Positions 6,821-15,292 of a stretch of DNA of 64,000 bases are shown piece by piece; position 1 is the stretch's first letter, and every line of letters starts with the position of its first letter. Source of the stretch: an uncultured Bacteroides sp. (GTDB taxonomy: Bacteria > Bacteroidota > Bacteroidia > Bacteroidales > Bacteroidaceae); NCBI GenBank assembly GCA_902388495.1, contig CABMPP010000006.1, positions 1 through 64,000 of the forward strand. Reading direction: 5' to 3'. A model generated the notes under the pieces. It did not search any database and was not told the origin of the DNA. It saw only the letters and a list, made by a program, of their open reading frames with translations. A program made the position numbers and the translations under genes.

Positions 6821-9358
6821 ATGAAAAAAATCACGATTTTATCGGGCCTGCTGCTTCTGGTGGGATTGGCAGCCCAAGCACAAGAGAAAGTGACCGAGTA
6901 CAACGTGCGTCCTGCCGTTGTGGTACGTACCCCTATCCAAGGCGACAGTATCAACTATAAAGGCGACAAGTTTGCTGTCAGCAATCTTTTGAAGACAAGT
7001 ATCGACCTCGATTTTGACGGTCGTCCCTACGAACGCATGTCGGCCGATACCGCCGGTTATGTTACGGTGAAGAAGGCAGATAAAGACAACCTTTTCTATC
7101 TGTTTGCTACCAACCTGCGCGCCGAGCGCTTTATGAAGGCCAAACTGAATATCTCTTCGCCTTCCCGTTTCGAAGTGTTTGTAAACGGTGTGTCCAAGCA
7201 AACCAAGGAGACGGCAGAAGACAGCCTATCGAAGGTTCGTCCCACGGTTGTAGACCTGCGTATGGACCCGGAAGCCGATTATGAAATTGTCATCAAACTG
7301 CTCTCTACGGCCGACGATAAAATGGAGCCGGTGCTGAAGTGTGAGTTTGAGAAAGAAAAAGACTTTGCCGGTGTCGGCTGTCAGATGGGACCGGACTTGA
7401 AGAGGCGCCTCTCTTTATTCAATACCGCATTCGGCTGCCGTGTGAGTTGGGTCTCTCTTTCTCCCGACGGTAAATATCTGTTGACGCGCTATTCGGACAA
7501 TTATTCCGTGAAACGCTCCAAGAGCCGTTGTGAACTGACCGAAGTAAAGACCGGCCGGATGATATTGCCCAACGCCGATGAAAAAATGCGCTGGATGCCC
7601 AGCAGTAGTAAATTGTACTACACAGTGCTTGGCGAAAAGCAGAATGACCTGGTTGTATTCGACCCTGCCACCATGCGTCAGGAAGTAGTACTCAAGAATG
7701 TTCCCGAAGGATACTTCACTTGGTCACCCCGGGAAGATTACCTGATTTACTCGTCCAGTGATGAAGGCGAAAAGGTGGAAGGACCTTTGAAGCGCATCCT
7801 GCATCCCGACGACCGTATCCCCGGCTCGCGTACCCGCCGTTATCTTACGAAGTACGATCTGACAAGCGGTCTTTCCGAACGTCTGACCTATGGCAGCCAC
7901 AGTGTTTATCTGAACGACATCTCTCCCGATGGCAAGAAACTGCTGTGTTCCACCTCCAAATCGAATATCACCGAGTGTCCTTTCTCGCTTTCCTCTTTGT
8001 TCGAGATAGACTTGGCTACCTTGCAGGCCGACACCCTGGTCCTTTGGGATCCTTATCTGGGCGGTGGCCAATATTCTCCCGACGGCAAGCAACTGCTGCT
8101 CACCGGCGGCCCGGCTGCTTTCGGTGGCATCGGCAAGAACTGCGGTGACCACCCTATACCCAATGACTTCGATACGCAAGCGTTCATCATGGACTTGTCC
8201 ACGAAGAAGATAACGCCTATTACCCGCGACTTCAATCCTACGGTATCTCCTTTGCAGTGGAACCGTGCAGACGGTTGTATTTATTTCAGTACTACCGATG
8301 AAGACTGCGTACACATCTACCGTTACACTCCGAAGACAGGACAGTATGAAATGCTGCCGCTCAAGGAAGATGTAATTAGCTCCTTTACCGTGGCAGAGGA
8401 TAACCCGTCGGTAGCGGCTTACGTGGGTGGTGGAAATACCAGCGTCGGTGTTGCCTACACTTACGACGCAAAGAAGAAAGTGTCTACCCTGCTTGCCAAT
8501 CCGATGCAGCCTGTGCTGGACAAGATAGAGCTGGGCAAGATGGACGAATGGAACTTTACGGCATCAGACGGTACCGAGATTAAGGGTATGATATGCCTGC
8601 CCCCTTCGTTCGACCCGAATAAGAAATATCCGCTGATCGTTTATTATTATGGAGGAACAACACCTACCACTCGCGGTATCACGTCTCCCTATTCCGCACA
8701 GCTGTTTGCTTCACGCGACTATGTGGTTTATGTCATCCAGCCCAGCGGAACTATTGGTTACGGTCAGGAATTCTCTGCCCGCCACGTCAATGCCTGGGGT
8801 GACTATACGGCCGACAATATTATAGAAGGAACCAAGAAGTTCTGTGCTGCCCATCCGTTTGTCAACGAGAAGCGTATTGGTTGTCTCGGTGCTTCCTACG
8901 GTGGATTCATGACGATGTATTTGCAGACGAAGACCGATATGTTTGCCGCCGCCGCTTCTCATGCCGGCATCAGTGATGTGACGAGCTATTGGGGCGAAGG
9001 TTATTGGGGATATTCTTATAACTCCGTTGCCGCTGCTGGCAGCTATCCCTGGAACAACCCGGATTTGTTTACCAAACACGGAGCATTGTTCAATGCAGAT
9101 AAAATCAAGACGCCGCTGCTGTTGCTGCAAGGTACGGTCGATACCAATGTGCCCCTTGGCGAGAGCATCCAGATGTACAATGCATTGAAGATATTGGGTA
9201 AGACAGTGGAATATATTCAGGTAGATGGTGAGAACCACTTTATCAGCGATTATCCCAAGCGTGAGTTGTGGCAAAATTCCATTATGGCATGGTTTGCCCG
9301 CTGGTTGCAGGATAGTCCGGAGTGGTGGAACGACCTTTATCCGGAAAGACATTGGTAA
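6821..9358 (+). CDS. Secreted S9 family peptidase (prolyl oligopeptidase type)
   Basis: 845 residues with a cleavable signal peptide (MKKITILSG to A-A-Q-A-Q). The N-terminal half is beta-propeller-like with repeated S-P-D-G-K motifs. The C-terminal alpha/beta hydrolase has the nucleophile in G-A-S-Y-G-G (about residue 692), the Asp in G-T-V-D-T-N and the His in E-N-H-F. Enzymes of this group cleave after proline or alanine in peptides, in the periplasm or on the surface. It follows rluA by 22 bases and ends at a strong terminator. Confidence 0.92.
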   Translation: MKKITILSGLLLLVGLAAQAQEKVTEYNVRPAVVVRTPIQGDSINYKGDKFAVSNLLKTSIDLDFDGRPYERMSADTAGYVTVKKADKDNLFYLFATNLRAERFMKAKLNISSPSRFEVFVNGVSKQTKETAEDSLSKVRPTVVDLRMDPEADYEIVIKLLSTADDKMEPVLKCEFEKEKDFAGVGCQMGPDLKRRLSLFNTAFGCRVSWVSLSPDGKYLLTRYSDNYSVKRSKSRCELTEVKTGRMILPNADEKMRWMPSSSKLYYTVLGEKQNDLVVFDPATMRQEVVLKNVPEGYFTWSPREDYLIYSSSDEGEKVEGPLKRILHPDDRIPGSRTRRYLTKYDLTSGLSERLTYGSHSVYLNDISPDGKKLLCSTSKSNITECPFSLSSLFEIDLATLQADTLVLWDPYLGGGQYSPDGKQLLLTGGPAAFGGIGKNCGDHPIPNDFDTQAFIMDLSTKKITPITRDFNPTVSPLQWNRADGCIYFSTTDEDCVHIYRYTPKTGQYEMLPLKEDVISSFTVAEDNPSVAAYVGGGNTSVGVAYTYDAKKKVSTLLANPMQPVLDKIELGKMDEWNFTASDGTEIKGMICLPPSFDPNKKYPLIVYYYGGTTPTTRGITSPYSAQLFASRDYVVYVIQPSGTIGYGQEFSARHVNAWGDYTADNIIEGTKKFCAAHPFVNEKRIGCLGASYGGFMTMYLQTKTDMFAAAASHAGISDVTSYWGEGYWGYSYNSVAAAGSYPWNNPDLFTKHGALFNADKIKTPLLLLQGTVDTNVPLGESIQMYNALKILGKTVEYIQVDGENHFISDYPKRELWQNSIMAWFARWLQDSPEWWNDLYPERHW

Positions 9359-9385
9359 TCCGATTCCTCCCGAAATAGAATGGAC

Positions 9386-9423
9386 AATAGGCTGCGAAAC
9401 TGTTTGATGTTTCGCAGCCTATT
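9386..9423 (+). terminator. Rho-independent terminator after the S9 peptidase
   Basis: A 15-bp perfect stem (AATAGGCTGCGAAAC with its complement), an 8-base loop, then CTGTTTT. It lies 27 bases past the stop codon. Confidence 0.8.
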
Positions 9424-9484
9424 CTGTTTTGTAACGTGTTTATAATGAAAAGGGTACTGCTTTATTCTTGCTTTATGTATTGTA

Positions 9485-9557
9485 AAGTGCTGCTTTATTA
9501 CTAATAAAGTAGTACTTTAATACTACTAAAGCATTACTTTATTATTAGTAAAGTAAT
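9485..9557. repeat. Tandem 22-bp repeat array, three units plus a partial
   Basis: Units 9485-9506, 9507-9528 and 9529-9550 share the pattern AAGTnnTrCTTTAtTAnTAnTA, and 9551-9557 begins a fourth. A degenerate copy precedes the array. Palindromic elements such as AGTACT and GCATTACTTTA/TAAAGTAATGC lie inside. No coding capacity. Confidence 0.75.
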
Positions 9558-9561
9558 GCCT

Positions 9562-9905
9562 CGAAGGGATCAGTCGCAAAACCTGGTGGATATCTTTCTA
9601 TGAGTTATGTGATGCTTACTATTATTCATAGCGATGATAGAAATGAATGAAATGATAAACATGAGTATCTCAAACTCTCCCGCCTGAAAGGGGGAGTACC
9701 CCGTAGGGGGGAGGGGGTCTTACATAAGCAGAGAGTAACTTTGCAATAGATAAGTCCCTTCGGATGTAAGACCCCTCCGCCCTACGGGCACCTCCCCTTT
9801 CAGGCGGAGGAGTTTGAGATACTCTTGCTCATATCCCTGTGAGAAGTGAATGAAATGTCAACCAGTAGTAGCTCAAAACACCAGGTTTCGCGGCTGATCC
9901 CTTCG
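9562..9905. repeat. Nested long inverted repeat, MITE- or REP-like
   Basis: The outer arms 9562-9588 and 9879-9905 match at 25 of 27 positions as inverted copies (CGAAGGGATCAG... / ...CTGATCCCTTCG). Inside, 9661-9725 and 9764-9824 form a second inverted pair of about 60 bases. It includes CAAACTC...CCGCCTGAAAGG and GGGGGTCTTACAT, with a 38-base loop. A GAATGAAATG motif occurs once on each side in direct orientation. No transposase is encoded. Together with the 22-bp array and two terminators this fills the gap from 9359 to 10020. Confidence 0.75.
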
Positions 9906-9958
9906 AAGTAGATGAAGAAAAACGGATTGCCTTCTTGCTGATAATAAGTGGTGAAATA

Positions 9959-10003
9959 AAAAAAGCCGTTCCCCAGAATAGACAAGGAGGGAACGGCTTT
10001 TTG
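9959..10003 (-). terminator. Terminator of the small exported protein gene
   Basis: AAAAAGCCGTTCCC and GGGAACGGCTTTTT form a 14-bp stem flanked by A and T tracts, so it can act in both directions. It lies 18 bases past the stop of the leftward gene at 10021-10203. Confidence 0.8.
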
Positions 10004-10020
10004 TTGTAGTGTGCTTACTG

Positions 10021-10203
10021 TTATTTAGCCACTTGAGTTGTGTCAGGCACGTTCTTGACAGTTTGCGTAGAATCTGTAATTACAGTGTCGTTCGACAAGG
10101 TTGTTGTTTCAGACTTCTGTTGTGCAGATGTCTTCGCTTGTGCCAAGAACGAACCGCCACAAACAAACATAAACAGGGCTGCTACTAATACTAATTTTTT
10201 CAT
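10021..10203 (-). CDS. Small exported protein of unknown function
   Basis: 60 residues: a signal peptide (MKKLVLVAALFMFVCGG, probable cleavage after A-Q-A at about 23), then some 37 residues rich in Thr, Ser, Asp and Gln with no cysteine and no known motif. The gene has a terminator behind it and a sigma-54-like promoter 90-107 bases in front. It is short, but signal peptide, terminator and promoter together support a real gene. No function can be named. Confidence 0.65.
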   Translation of the reverse strand: MKKLVLVAALFMFVCGGSFLAQAKTSAQQKSETTTLSNDTVITDSTQTVKNVPDTTQVAK

Positions 10204-10293
10204 AATTTCATTTGCTTTAGGTTGATGTATATATTGTCCAATTAAAGTTTCTGAGTGATTTTGTGTGGCGTTTGACGTTCACGCCTAATATAG

Positions 10294-10309
10294 CTCAAAT
10301 GACGTGCCA
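10294..10309 (-). promoter_or_regulatory. Candidate sigma-54 (-24/-12) promoter
   Basis: The reverse strand reads TGGCACG-TCAT-TTGAG. The -24 element is exact, the spacing is exact and the -12 element has one mismatch (TTGA for TTGC). It points at the 60-residue gene. Just upstream lie the GTGTGG ladder and the gene for a sigma-54 activator. Confidence 0.6.
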
Positions 10310-10367
10310 AAGTAGGGACTTTGTTGCTAAGTAGTTGATAAATAGGAATTAGATATGCCAGCGTAAT

Positions 10368-10427
10368 GTGTGGCACAGTGTGGAAAAGTGTGGAATGTGT
10401 GGAACAGAGTGTGGAATTATTCCACAC
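10368..10427. promoter_or_regulatory. Ladder of five GTGTGG sites plus one inverted CCACAC
   Basis: GTGTGG starts at 10368, 10378, 10388, 10397 and 10409. CCACAC at 10422-10427 closes a palindrome with the last copy (GTGTGGAAT-T-ATTCCACAC, 10409-10427). Spacings of 9-12 bases put the sites on one face of the helix. It lies about 60-130 bases upstream of the sigma-54-like promoter, the usual place for enhancer sites. The terminal palindrome is directly behind the regulator gene and might also help end its transcript. Confidence 0.55.
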
Positions 10428-10430
10428 TTC

Positions 10431-11792
10431 TCAGTCGAAGATGTTGTAGAGTTTGAGTTTGTTGTATAGCGTCTTCCGGTCGATGCCCAGCAGTTGTGCG
10501 GCGCGGCTCTTATTGTAGTTTGTCTGCCGCAAGGCTTCGAGGATTTGATGTTTCTCGGCTTCTTCGTTGCGGAGGGGCATGCCTATGGGTGCCGGAGCAG
10601 GCTCTTTCAAGTCACTCAGTTCGTCTATGGTGATGAATTTGCCTTGTGCCAGCAAGGTGGCGCGGCGTACCATGTTCTTCATCTGCCGCAGATTTCCCGG
10701 CCAATGATACTCTTGCAAAGCCCTGGATGCTTTCTCGTCGAAACCTATCACCTGTTTGTCCATCTCGCGATTTGCCTGGTCCAGGAAGAAGTTGGCAAAG
10801 AGCAGGATGTCTTCGTGGCGGTCTTTCAGCGGCGGCATGCGCAGTGTGAACTCGTTGATGCGGTGGTATAAATCTTCGCGGAACGTACCTTTTTCGATGG
10901 CTTGCTCCAGGTTTTCGTTGGTGGCGGATACCAGGCGTACGTCCACACTGATTTCCTTGTTCGAGCCTACGGGGCGTATCTGCCGCTCCTGCAAGGCGCG
11001 GAGCAACTGTATCTGTACTTCATAACTCAGGTTTCCTATCTCGTCGAGGAAGATAGTACCTCCGTTGGCCTCGACAAAAGCACCCGTCTTGTCGGTCAGC
11101 GCACCGGTGAAGGCGCCTTTCACGTGGCCGAAGAACTCGGAAGCTGCCAGCTCTTTGGGGATGGCCCCGCAGTCTATGGCAACAAACGGCTGCTGGGCAC
11201 GTTTGCTGAGTTGATGGATGCGATGGGCTACATATTCTTTACCCGTACCGCTGGCCCCGTTGATGAGAACGGACATGTTGGTAGGAGCAACAAGTTTTAC
11301 ATAATTATAGAGCTGCCGTGCGGCGTCGCTCTCTCCTTCCAGGAAATCGGAAGCGAGATGTGTGCCTTCTGCACTCTTTTGGGATGAATCATTGCTGCAC
11401 TCCGAACGCATCATCTGTTTGGCGGCAACAGATGATGCTTTGAAAGCTTCATCCATTTTCTTCAACAGTTCGTCCGGGTTCACCGGCTTGGCTATGTAGT
11501 CGCAGGCGCCCAGTTTCATGGCTTGCACGGCCGATTGTATATCGGCATATCCCGTCATGATGATGAGCGGAATAGACTGGCCGCGTTCTCCGAGCCACTT
11601 CAGCAGATCGATGCCGTCGCGGTCGGGCAGACGCAGATCAGACAGTATCAGGTCCACACTTTCCGCTTCGATATGCTTTTGCGCACGGGCAATGCTGCTG
11701 GCAGAGGACACTTGGAAACCTTTCTTTCCGAGCCATGTCTTCAGCATCATGCCGTAAGTAATATCATCTTCTACGATTAGTATGGACTTCAT
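10431..11792 (-). CDS. Sigma-54-dependent response regulator, NtrC family
   Basis: 453 residues: receiver domain (phosphoacceptor Asp52 in L-I-L-S-D-L-R-L-P), AAA+ domain with Walker A G-A-S-G-T-G-K-E, the sigma-54 contact loop G-A-F-T-G-A and Walker B I-F-L-D-E-I-G, then a Fis-type helix-turn-helix at the C-terminus (K-S-R-A-A-Q-L-L-G-I-D-R-K-T-L-Y). It remodels closed sigma-54 complexes when phosphorylated. No histidine kinase adjoins it on its own strand. The hybrid kinase of the divergent operon (15289-17595) is the nearest candidate partner. Likely target: the promoter just downstream. Confidence 0.93.
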   Translation of the reverse strand: MKSILIVEDDITYGMMLKTWLGKKGFQVSSASSIARAQKHIEAESVDLILSDLRLPDRDGIDLLKWLGERGQSIPLIIMTGYADIQSAVQAMKLGACDYIAKPVNPDELLKKMDEAFKASSVAAKQMMRSECSNDSSQKSAEGTHLASDFLEGESDAARQLYNYVKLVAPTNMSVLINGASGTGKEYVAHRIHQLSKRAQQPFVAIDCGAIPKELAASEFFGHVKGAFTGALTDKTGAFVEANGGTIFLDEIGNLSYEVQIQLLRALQERQIRPVGSNKEISVDVRLVSATNENLEQAIEKGTFREDLYHRINEFTLRMPPLKDRHEDILLFANFFLDQANREMDKQVIGFDEKASRALQEYHWPGNLRQMKNMVRRATLLAQGKFITIDELSDLKEPAPAPIGMPLRNEEAEKHQILEALRQTNYNKSRAAQLLGIDRKTLYNKLKLYNIFD

Positions 11793-11821
11793 AGTCTTTG
11801 CTTTTTATCTCTTTTATGAGA

Positions 11822-11829
11822 CAAAGGTA
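11822..11829 (-). promoter_or_regulatory. -7 box for the NtrC-type regulator
   Basis: The reverse strand reads TACCTTTG, a perfect Bacteroides -7 box, 30 bases before the regulator start. No clear -33 TTTG at the right distance. Confidence 0.45.
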
Positions 11830-11850
11830 AGTGCTTTTGTCCGATTTTAG

Positions 11851-11858
11851 TATATTTG
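11851..11858 (+). promoter_or_regulatory. -7 box for the cyclophilin operon
   Basis: TATATTTG matches the Bacteroides -7 consensus, 27 bases before the start codon at 11886. It is divergent from the regulator's own box within a 93-base gap. Confidence 0.5.
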
Positions 11859-11885
11859 CAAACTTAAATTAAATGAAAAAGAAAT

Positions 11886-12725
11886 ATGAAGAGGAATCTT
11901 ATTGTATTATTAACCATACTGGCTTGTGGCTTGACAGCCTGCAAGTCGGGACAAAAGAAAGATGGAAACATGGAACAAGAAACGAAGTTGAAGATTGAAA
12001 CAAGTGCGGGTGATATCGTTGTAAAACTGTATAACGAGACACCGAAACATCGTGATAACTTTATCAAACTGGCTGAGAACGGCACTTACGAAGGTACGCT
12101 GTTCCACCGCGTCATCAAGGACTTCATGATTCAGGCAGGTGACCCTGAGTCGAAGAATGCTCCGAAGGGCAAGATGCTGGGTTCGGGCGATGTGGGCTAT
12201 ACCATTCCTGCCGAGTTTGTTTATCCGAAGTACTTTCATAAGAAAGGTGTGCTCTCTGCGGCACGTATGGGCGATGATGTGAATCCGAAGAAAGAATCAT
12301 CCGGTTGCCAGTTCTACATTGTGACGGGAAAGGTGTACAATGACTCTACGCTTCTCGGTATGGAGCAGCGTATGAACCAGAACCGTTTGAATGATGCTTT
12401 CAATGCGTTGGCACAGAAGCACATGAAGGAAATCTACAAGATGCGTAAGGACAACGATCAGGATGGGCTGATGAATCTGCAAGACTCGCTGATAGCACAG
12501 GCTGAGGCGCAAGTGGCGGGAGAACCTGAGTTCCACTTTACGCCGGAGCAGGTGAAGGCTTATACCACTGTAGGCGGTACTCCGCATCTGGACGGTGCAT
12601 ATACCGTATTCGGCGAGGTGCTGGAAGGCATGGATGTGGTCGATAAGATCCAGCAGGTGAAGACTGACCGCAGTGACCGTCCCGAAGAGGATGTGGTTAT
12701 CAAGAAGGTAACTGTGATAAAGTAA
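11886..12725 (+). CDS. Lipoprotein peptidyl-prolyl isomerase, cyclophilin type, with helical insertion
   Basis: 279 residues. The lipoprotein signal ends in L-T-A-C (Cys19). The cyclophilin core is recognised by T-L-F-H-R-V-I-K-D-F-M-I-Q-A-G-D and G-C-Q-F-Y-I-V. It catalyses cis-trans proline isomerisation in the periplasm. Residues about 152-228 are a charged helical insertion (M-N-Q-N-R-L-N-D to F-H-F-T-P-E-Q) before the last strands (H-L-D-G-A-Y-T-V-F-G). First gene of a rightward operon; the next gene starts at the base after its stop codon. Confidence 0.9.
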   Translation: MKRNLIVLLTILACGLTACKSGQKKDGNMEQETKLKIETSAGDIVVKLYNETPKHRDNFIKLAENGTYEGTLFHRVIKDFMIQAGDPESKNAPKGKMLGSGDVGYTIPAEFVYPKYFHKKGVLSAARMGDDVNPKKESSGCQFYIVTGKVYNDSTLLGMEQRMNQNRLNDAFNALAQKHMKEIYKMRKDNDQDGLMNLQDSLIAQAEAQVAGEPEFHFTPEQVKAYTTVGGTPHLDGAYTVFGEVLEGMDVVDKIQQVKTDRSDRPEEDVVIKKVTVIK

Positions 12726-13961
12726 ATGAAGATTAATAAACTAACCTTAGACAACGGTCTGCGGCTGGTGCACCATGAGGACACCAGTACGCAGATGGTT
12801 GCGCTGAACATTGTTTACGACGTGGGTGCCCGCGATGAACATCCCGACCACACTGGCTTTGCACATCTGTTTGAGCATCTCATGTTCGGCGGTTCGGTAC
12901 ATATCCCCGATTACGACGCCCCCTTGCAGCAGGCGGGAGGAGAGAATAACGCCTGGACAAACAATGATATAACCAATTACTACCTCACCGTTCCCCGTTC
13001 CAACGTAGAAACCGGCTTCTGGCTGGAGTCCGACCGTATGCTGGAACTGGCCTTCAGCGAGCAAAGCCTCGAAGTGCAGCGCGGCGTGGTGATGGAAGAA
13101 TTCAAGCAACGCTGCCTGAATCAGCCTTACGGAGATGTAGGACACTTGATGCGCCCTTTGGCCTATCAGGTGCATCCCTATCGCTGGCCCACCATCGGCA
13201 AGGAACTTTCGCACATAGCCAATGCCACGCTGGACGAAGTGAAGGATTTCTTCTTCCGCTTCTATGCCCCTAACAATGCAGTATTGGCTGTCACCGGAAA
13301 CATTTCGTGGGAGGAAACTGTTAGGCTGACTGAGAAATGGTTCGCTCCTGTTCCCCGGAGAGATGTTCCCGTGAGGCAGTTGCCGCAGGAACCGGTGCAG
13401 ACGGAGGAACGGCGGCTGATGGTGGAACGTAATGTCCCGCTCGATTCTCTGTTCATGGCTTTTCACATGTGCGGCCGCGAAGAAGAAGATTATTATGCAT
13501 TCGATATTCTGTCGGACATTCTCAGCAACGGACGTTCCAGCCGGCTGAACCGCAAACTGGTGCAGGAGCAGAAGCTCTTTGCCAGTCTCGATGCCTATAT
13601 TTCGGGTACGCGGGATGCGGGGTTGTTGCAGTTTAGCGGCAAACCGTCCGCAGGTGTGTCGCTGGAGCAGGCCGAGGCAGGCATCCGCCGGGAGTTGGAG
13701 GAGCTGAAGCAGGAACTTGTAGGAGAGCAGGAACTGGAAAAGGTAAAGAACAAGTTTGAATCTACCCAGATATTCGGCAACATCAACTACTTGAATGTAG
13801 CCACAAACCTTGCCTGGTATGAACTGACGGGGCAGGCGGAAGACATTGACCGTGAAGTGGAAAAATATCGTTCCGTAACGGCCGAACAGCTTCACACGGT
13901 GGCGCAGCGGACTTTCCGGGAGGAGAACAGCGCAGTGCTGTATTATATGAAAAGTAAATGA
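12726..13961 (+). CDS. M16 family zinc protease (pitrilysin/PqqL type)
   Basis: 411 residues with the inverted zinc motif H-L-F-E-H (H47, E50 and H51) and a downstream glutamate in V-V-M-E-E-F. The N-terminal catalytic half and the C-terminal inactive half are both present, the size of one-chain bacterial M16 proteases. No signal peptide is visible, so the site of action is uncertain. It starts directly after the cyclophilin stop and overlaps the MATE gene by four bases. Confidence 0.9.
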   Translation: MKINKLTLDNGLRLVHHEDTSTQMVALNIVYDVGARDEHPDHTGFAHLFEHLMFGGSVHIPDYDAPLQQAGGENNAWTNNDITNYYLTVPRSNVETGFWLESDRMLELAFSEQSLEVQRGVVMEEFKQRCLNQPYGDVGHLMRPLAYQVHPYRWPTIGKELSHIANATLDEVKDFFFRFYAPNNAVLAVTGNISWEETVRLTEKWFAPVPRRDVPVRQLPQEPVQTEERRLMVERNVPLDSLFMAFHMCGREEEDYYAFDILSDILSNGRSSRLNRKLVQEQKLFASLDAYISGTRDAGLLQFSGKPSAGVSLEQAEAGIRRELEELKQELVGEQELEKVKNKFESTQIFGNINYLNVATNLAWYELTGQAEDIDREVEKYRSVTAEQLHTVAQRTFREENSAVLYYMKSK

Positions 13962-15292
13962 ATAAACTGATACAGACATACGGAGGGCATTACAAAGCCC
14001 TGTTCCTTTTGGGGTTGCCTATCGTTATAGGTCAGCTGGGTGTCATCATCCTCGGTTTTGCCGATACGCTGATGATAGGGCATCACAGCACTGCCGAACT
14101 GGGCGCCGCCTCTTTCGTGAACAATCTTTTTACCCTTTGCATCATTTTCAGTACCGGCTTCAGTTACGGGCTGACCCCGATTGTAGGCGGTTACTACGGA
14201 AACCGCCGTTTCCCCGAAGCCGGACAAGCTTTGCGGTGCAGCCTGGTTGCCAATGTCCTGGTAGCCGTATTGCTTACCCTCGTTATGACTGTTCTCTATT
14301 TCAATGTAGAACACCTGGGGCAGCCCGAAGAACTGATGCCATTAATTAAACCTTACTATCTGGTGTTGCTTGCCTCGCTGGTATTTGTCATGTTGTTCAA
14401 CGGCTTCAAGCAGTTCACGGACGGCATCACCGATACCAAGACCGCCATGTGGATTCTGCTTGGAGGAAACGCACTGAACATTGTAGGAAACTATATCCTT
14501 ATCAACGGAAAGCTCGGTTTGCCTGAAATGGGACTGCTTGGTGCCGGCATCAGTACACTCTTCTCGCGTATCGTCATGGTGGTGGTCTTTGCGGCGATTG
14601 TGTTCCGCAGCCGACGTTTCATCCGCTATAAGATTGGCTTTATGCGCTTGGGGTGGTCTACGCCGATGTTCAAACGACTCAATGCGCTGGGCTGGCCCGT
14701 CGGCCTGCAGATGGGGATGGAGACGGCTTCTTTCAGTCTCAGCACCATCATGGTGGGATGGCTGGGGACGCTGGCGCTTGCCTCGCATCAGATTATGCTG
14801 ACTATTTCGCAATTCACCTTTATGATGTTCTACGGTATGGGGGCTGCGGTGGCGGTTCGCGTCAGCAACTTCAAGGGGCAGAACGATATACAGAATGTGC
14901 GCCGTTCGGCATACGCCGGTTTCCACATCATCCTCTGTATGGAGGTGGTGTTGCTGAGCATCGTCTTTGCGCTTCGCAGTCATGTGGGCGGCTGGTTTAC
15001 GGACAATGTGGAGGTGTCGTCGCTGGTGGCTTCCCTGTTCTTCCCGTTCCTTATCTATCAGTTTGGCGACGGCTTGCAGATAAACTTTGCCAATGCCCTG
15101 CGCGGTATCTCGGATGTGAAACCGATGATGATTATAGCCTTTATATCCTATTTTATTATATCTTTGCCCGTAGGATATCTCTGCGGCTTTGTATTCGGCT
15201 GGGGGCTGGTAGGCGTCTGGATGGCTTTCCCGTTCGGACTGACCAGCGCGGGCCTGATGCTATGGCTGCGGTTCCGATATAAAACGAGATGA
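13958..15292 (+). CDS. MATE family multidrug efflux transporter
   Basis: 444 residues with about 12 hydrophobic segments. G-L-P-I-V-I-G-Q-L-G near the start and the repeated half in the middle (L-G-W-P-V-G-L-Q-M-G) are the paired motifs of MatE domains. It would exchange cationic drugs or metabolites for sodium or protons. It overlaps both the protease and the kinase genes by ATGA, so translation is probably coupled. Confidence 0.92.
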   Translation: MNKLIQTYGGHYKALFLLGLPIVIGQLGVIILGFADTLMIGHHSTAELGAASFVNNLFTLCIIFSTGFSYGLTPIVGGYYGNRRFPEAGQALRCSLVANVLVAVLLTLVMTVLYFNVEHLGQPEELMPLIKPYYLVLLASLVFVMLFNGFKQFTDGITDTKTAMWILLGGNALNIVGNYILINGKLGLPEMGLLGAGISTLFSRIVMVVVFAAIVFRSRRFIRYKIGFMRLGWSTPMFKRLNALGWPVGLQMGMETASFSLSTIMVGWLGTLALASHQIMLTISQFTFMMFYGMGAAVAVRVSNFKGQNDIQNVRRSAYAGFHIILCMEVVLLSIVFALRSHVGGWFTDNVEVSSLVASLFFPFLIYQFGDGLQINFANALRGISDVKPMMIIAFISYFIISLPVGYLCGFVFGWGLVGVWMAFPFGLTSAGLMLWLRFRYKTR

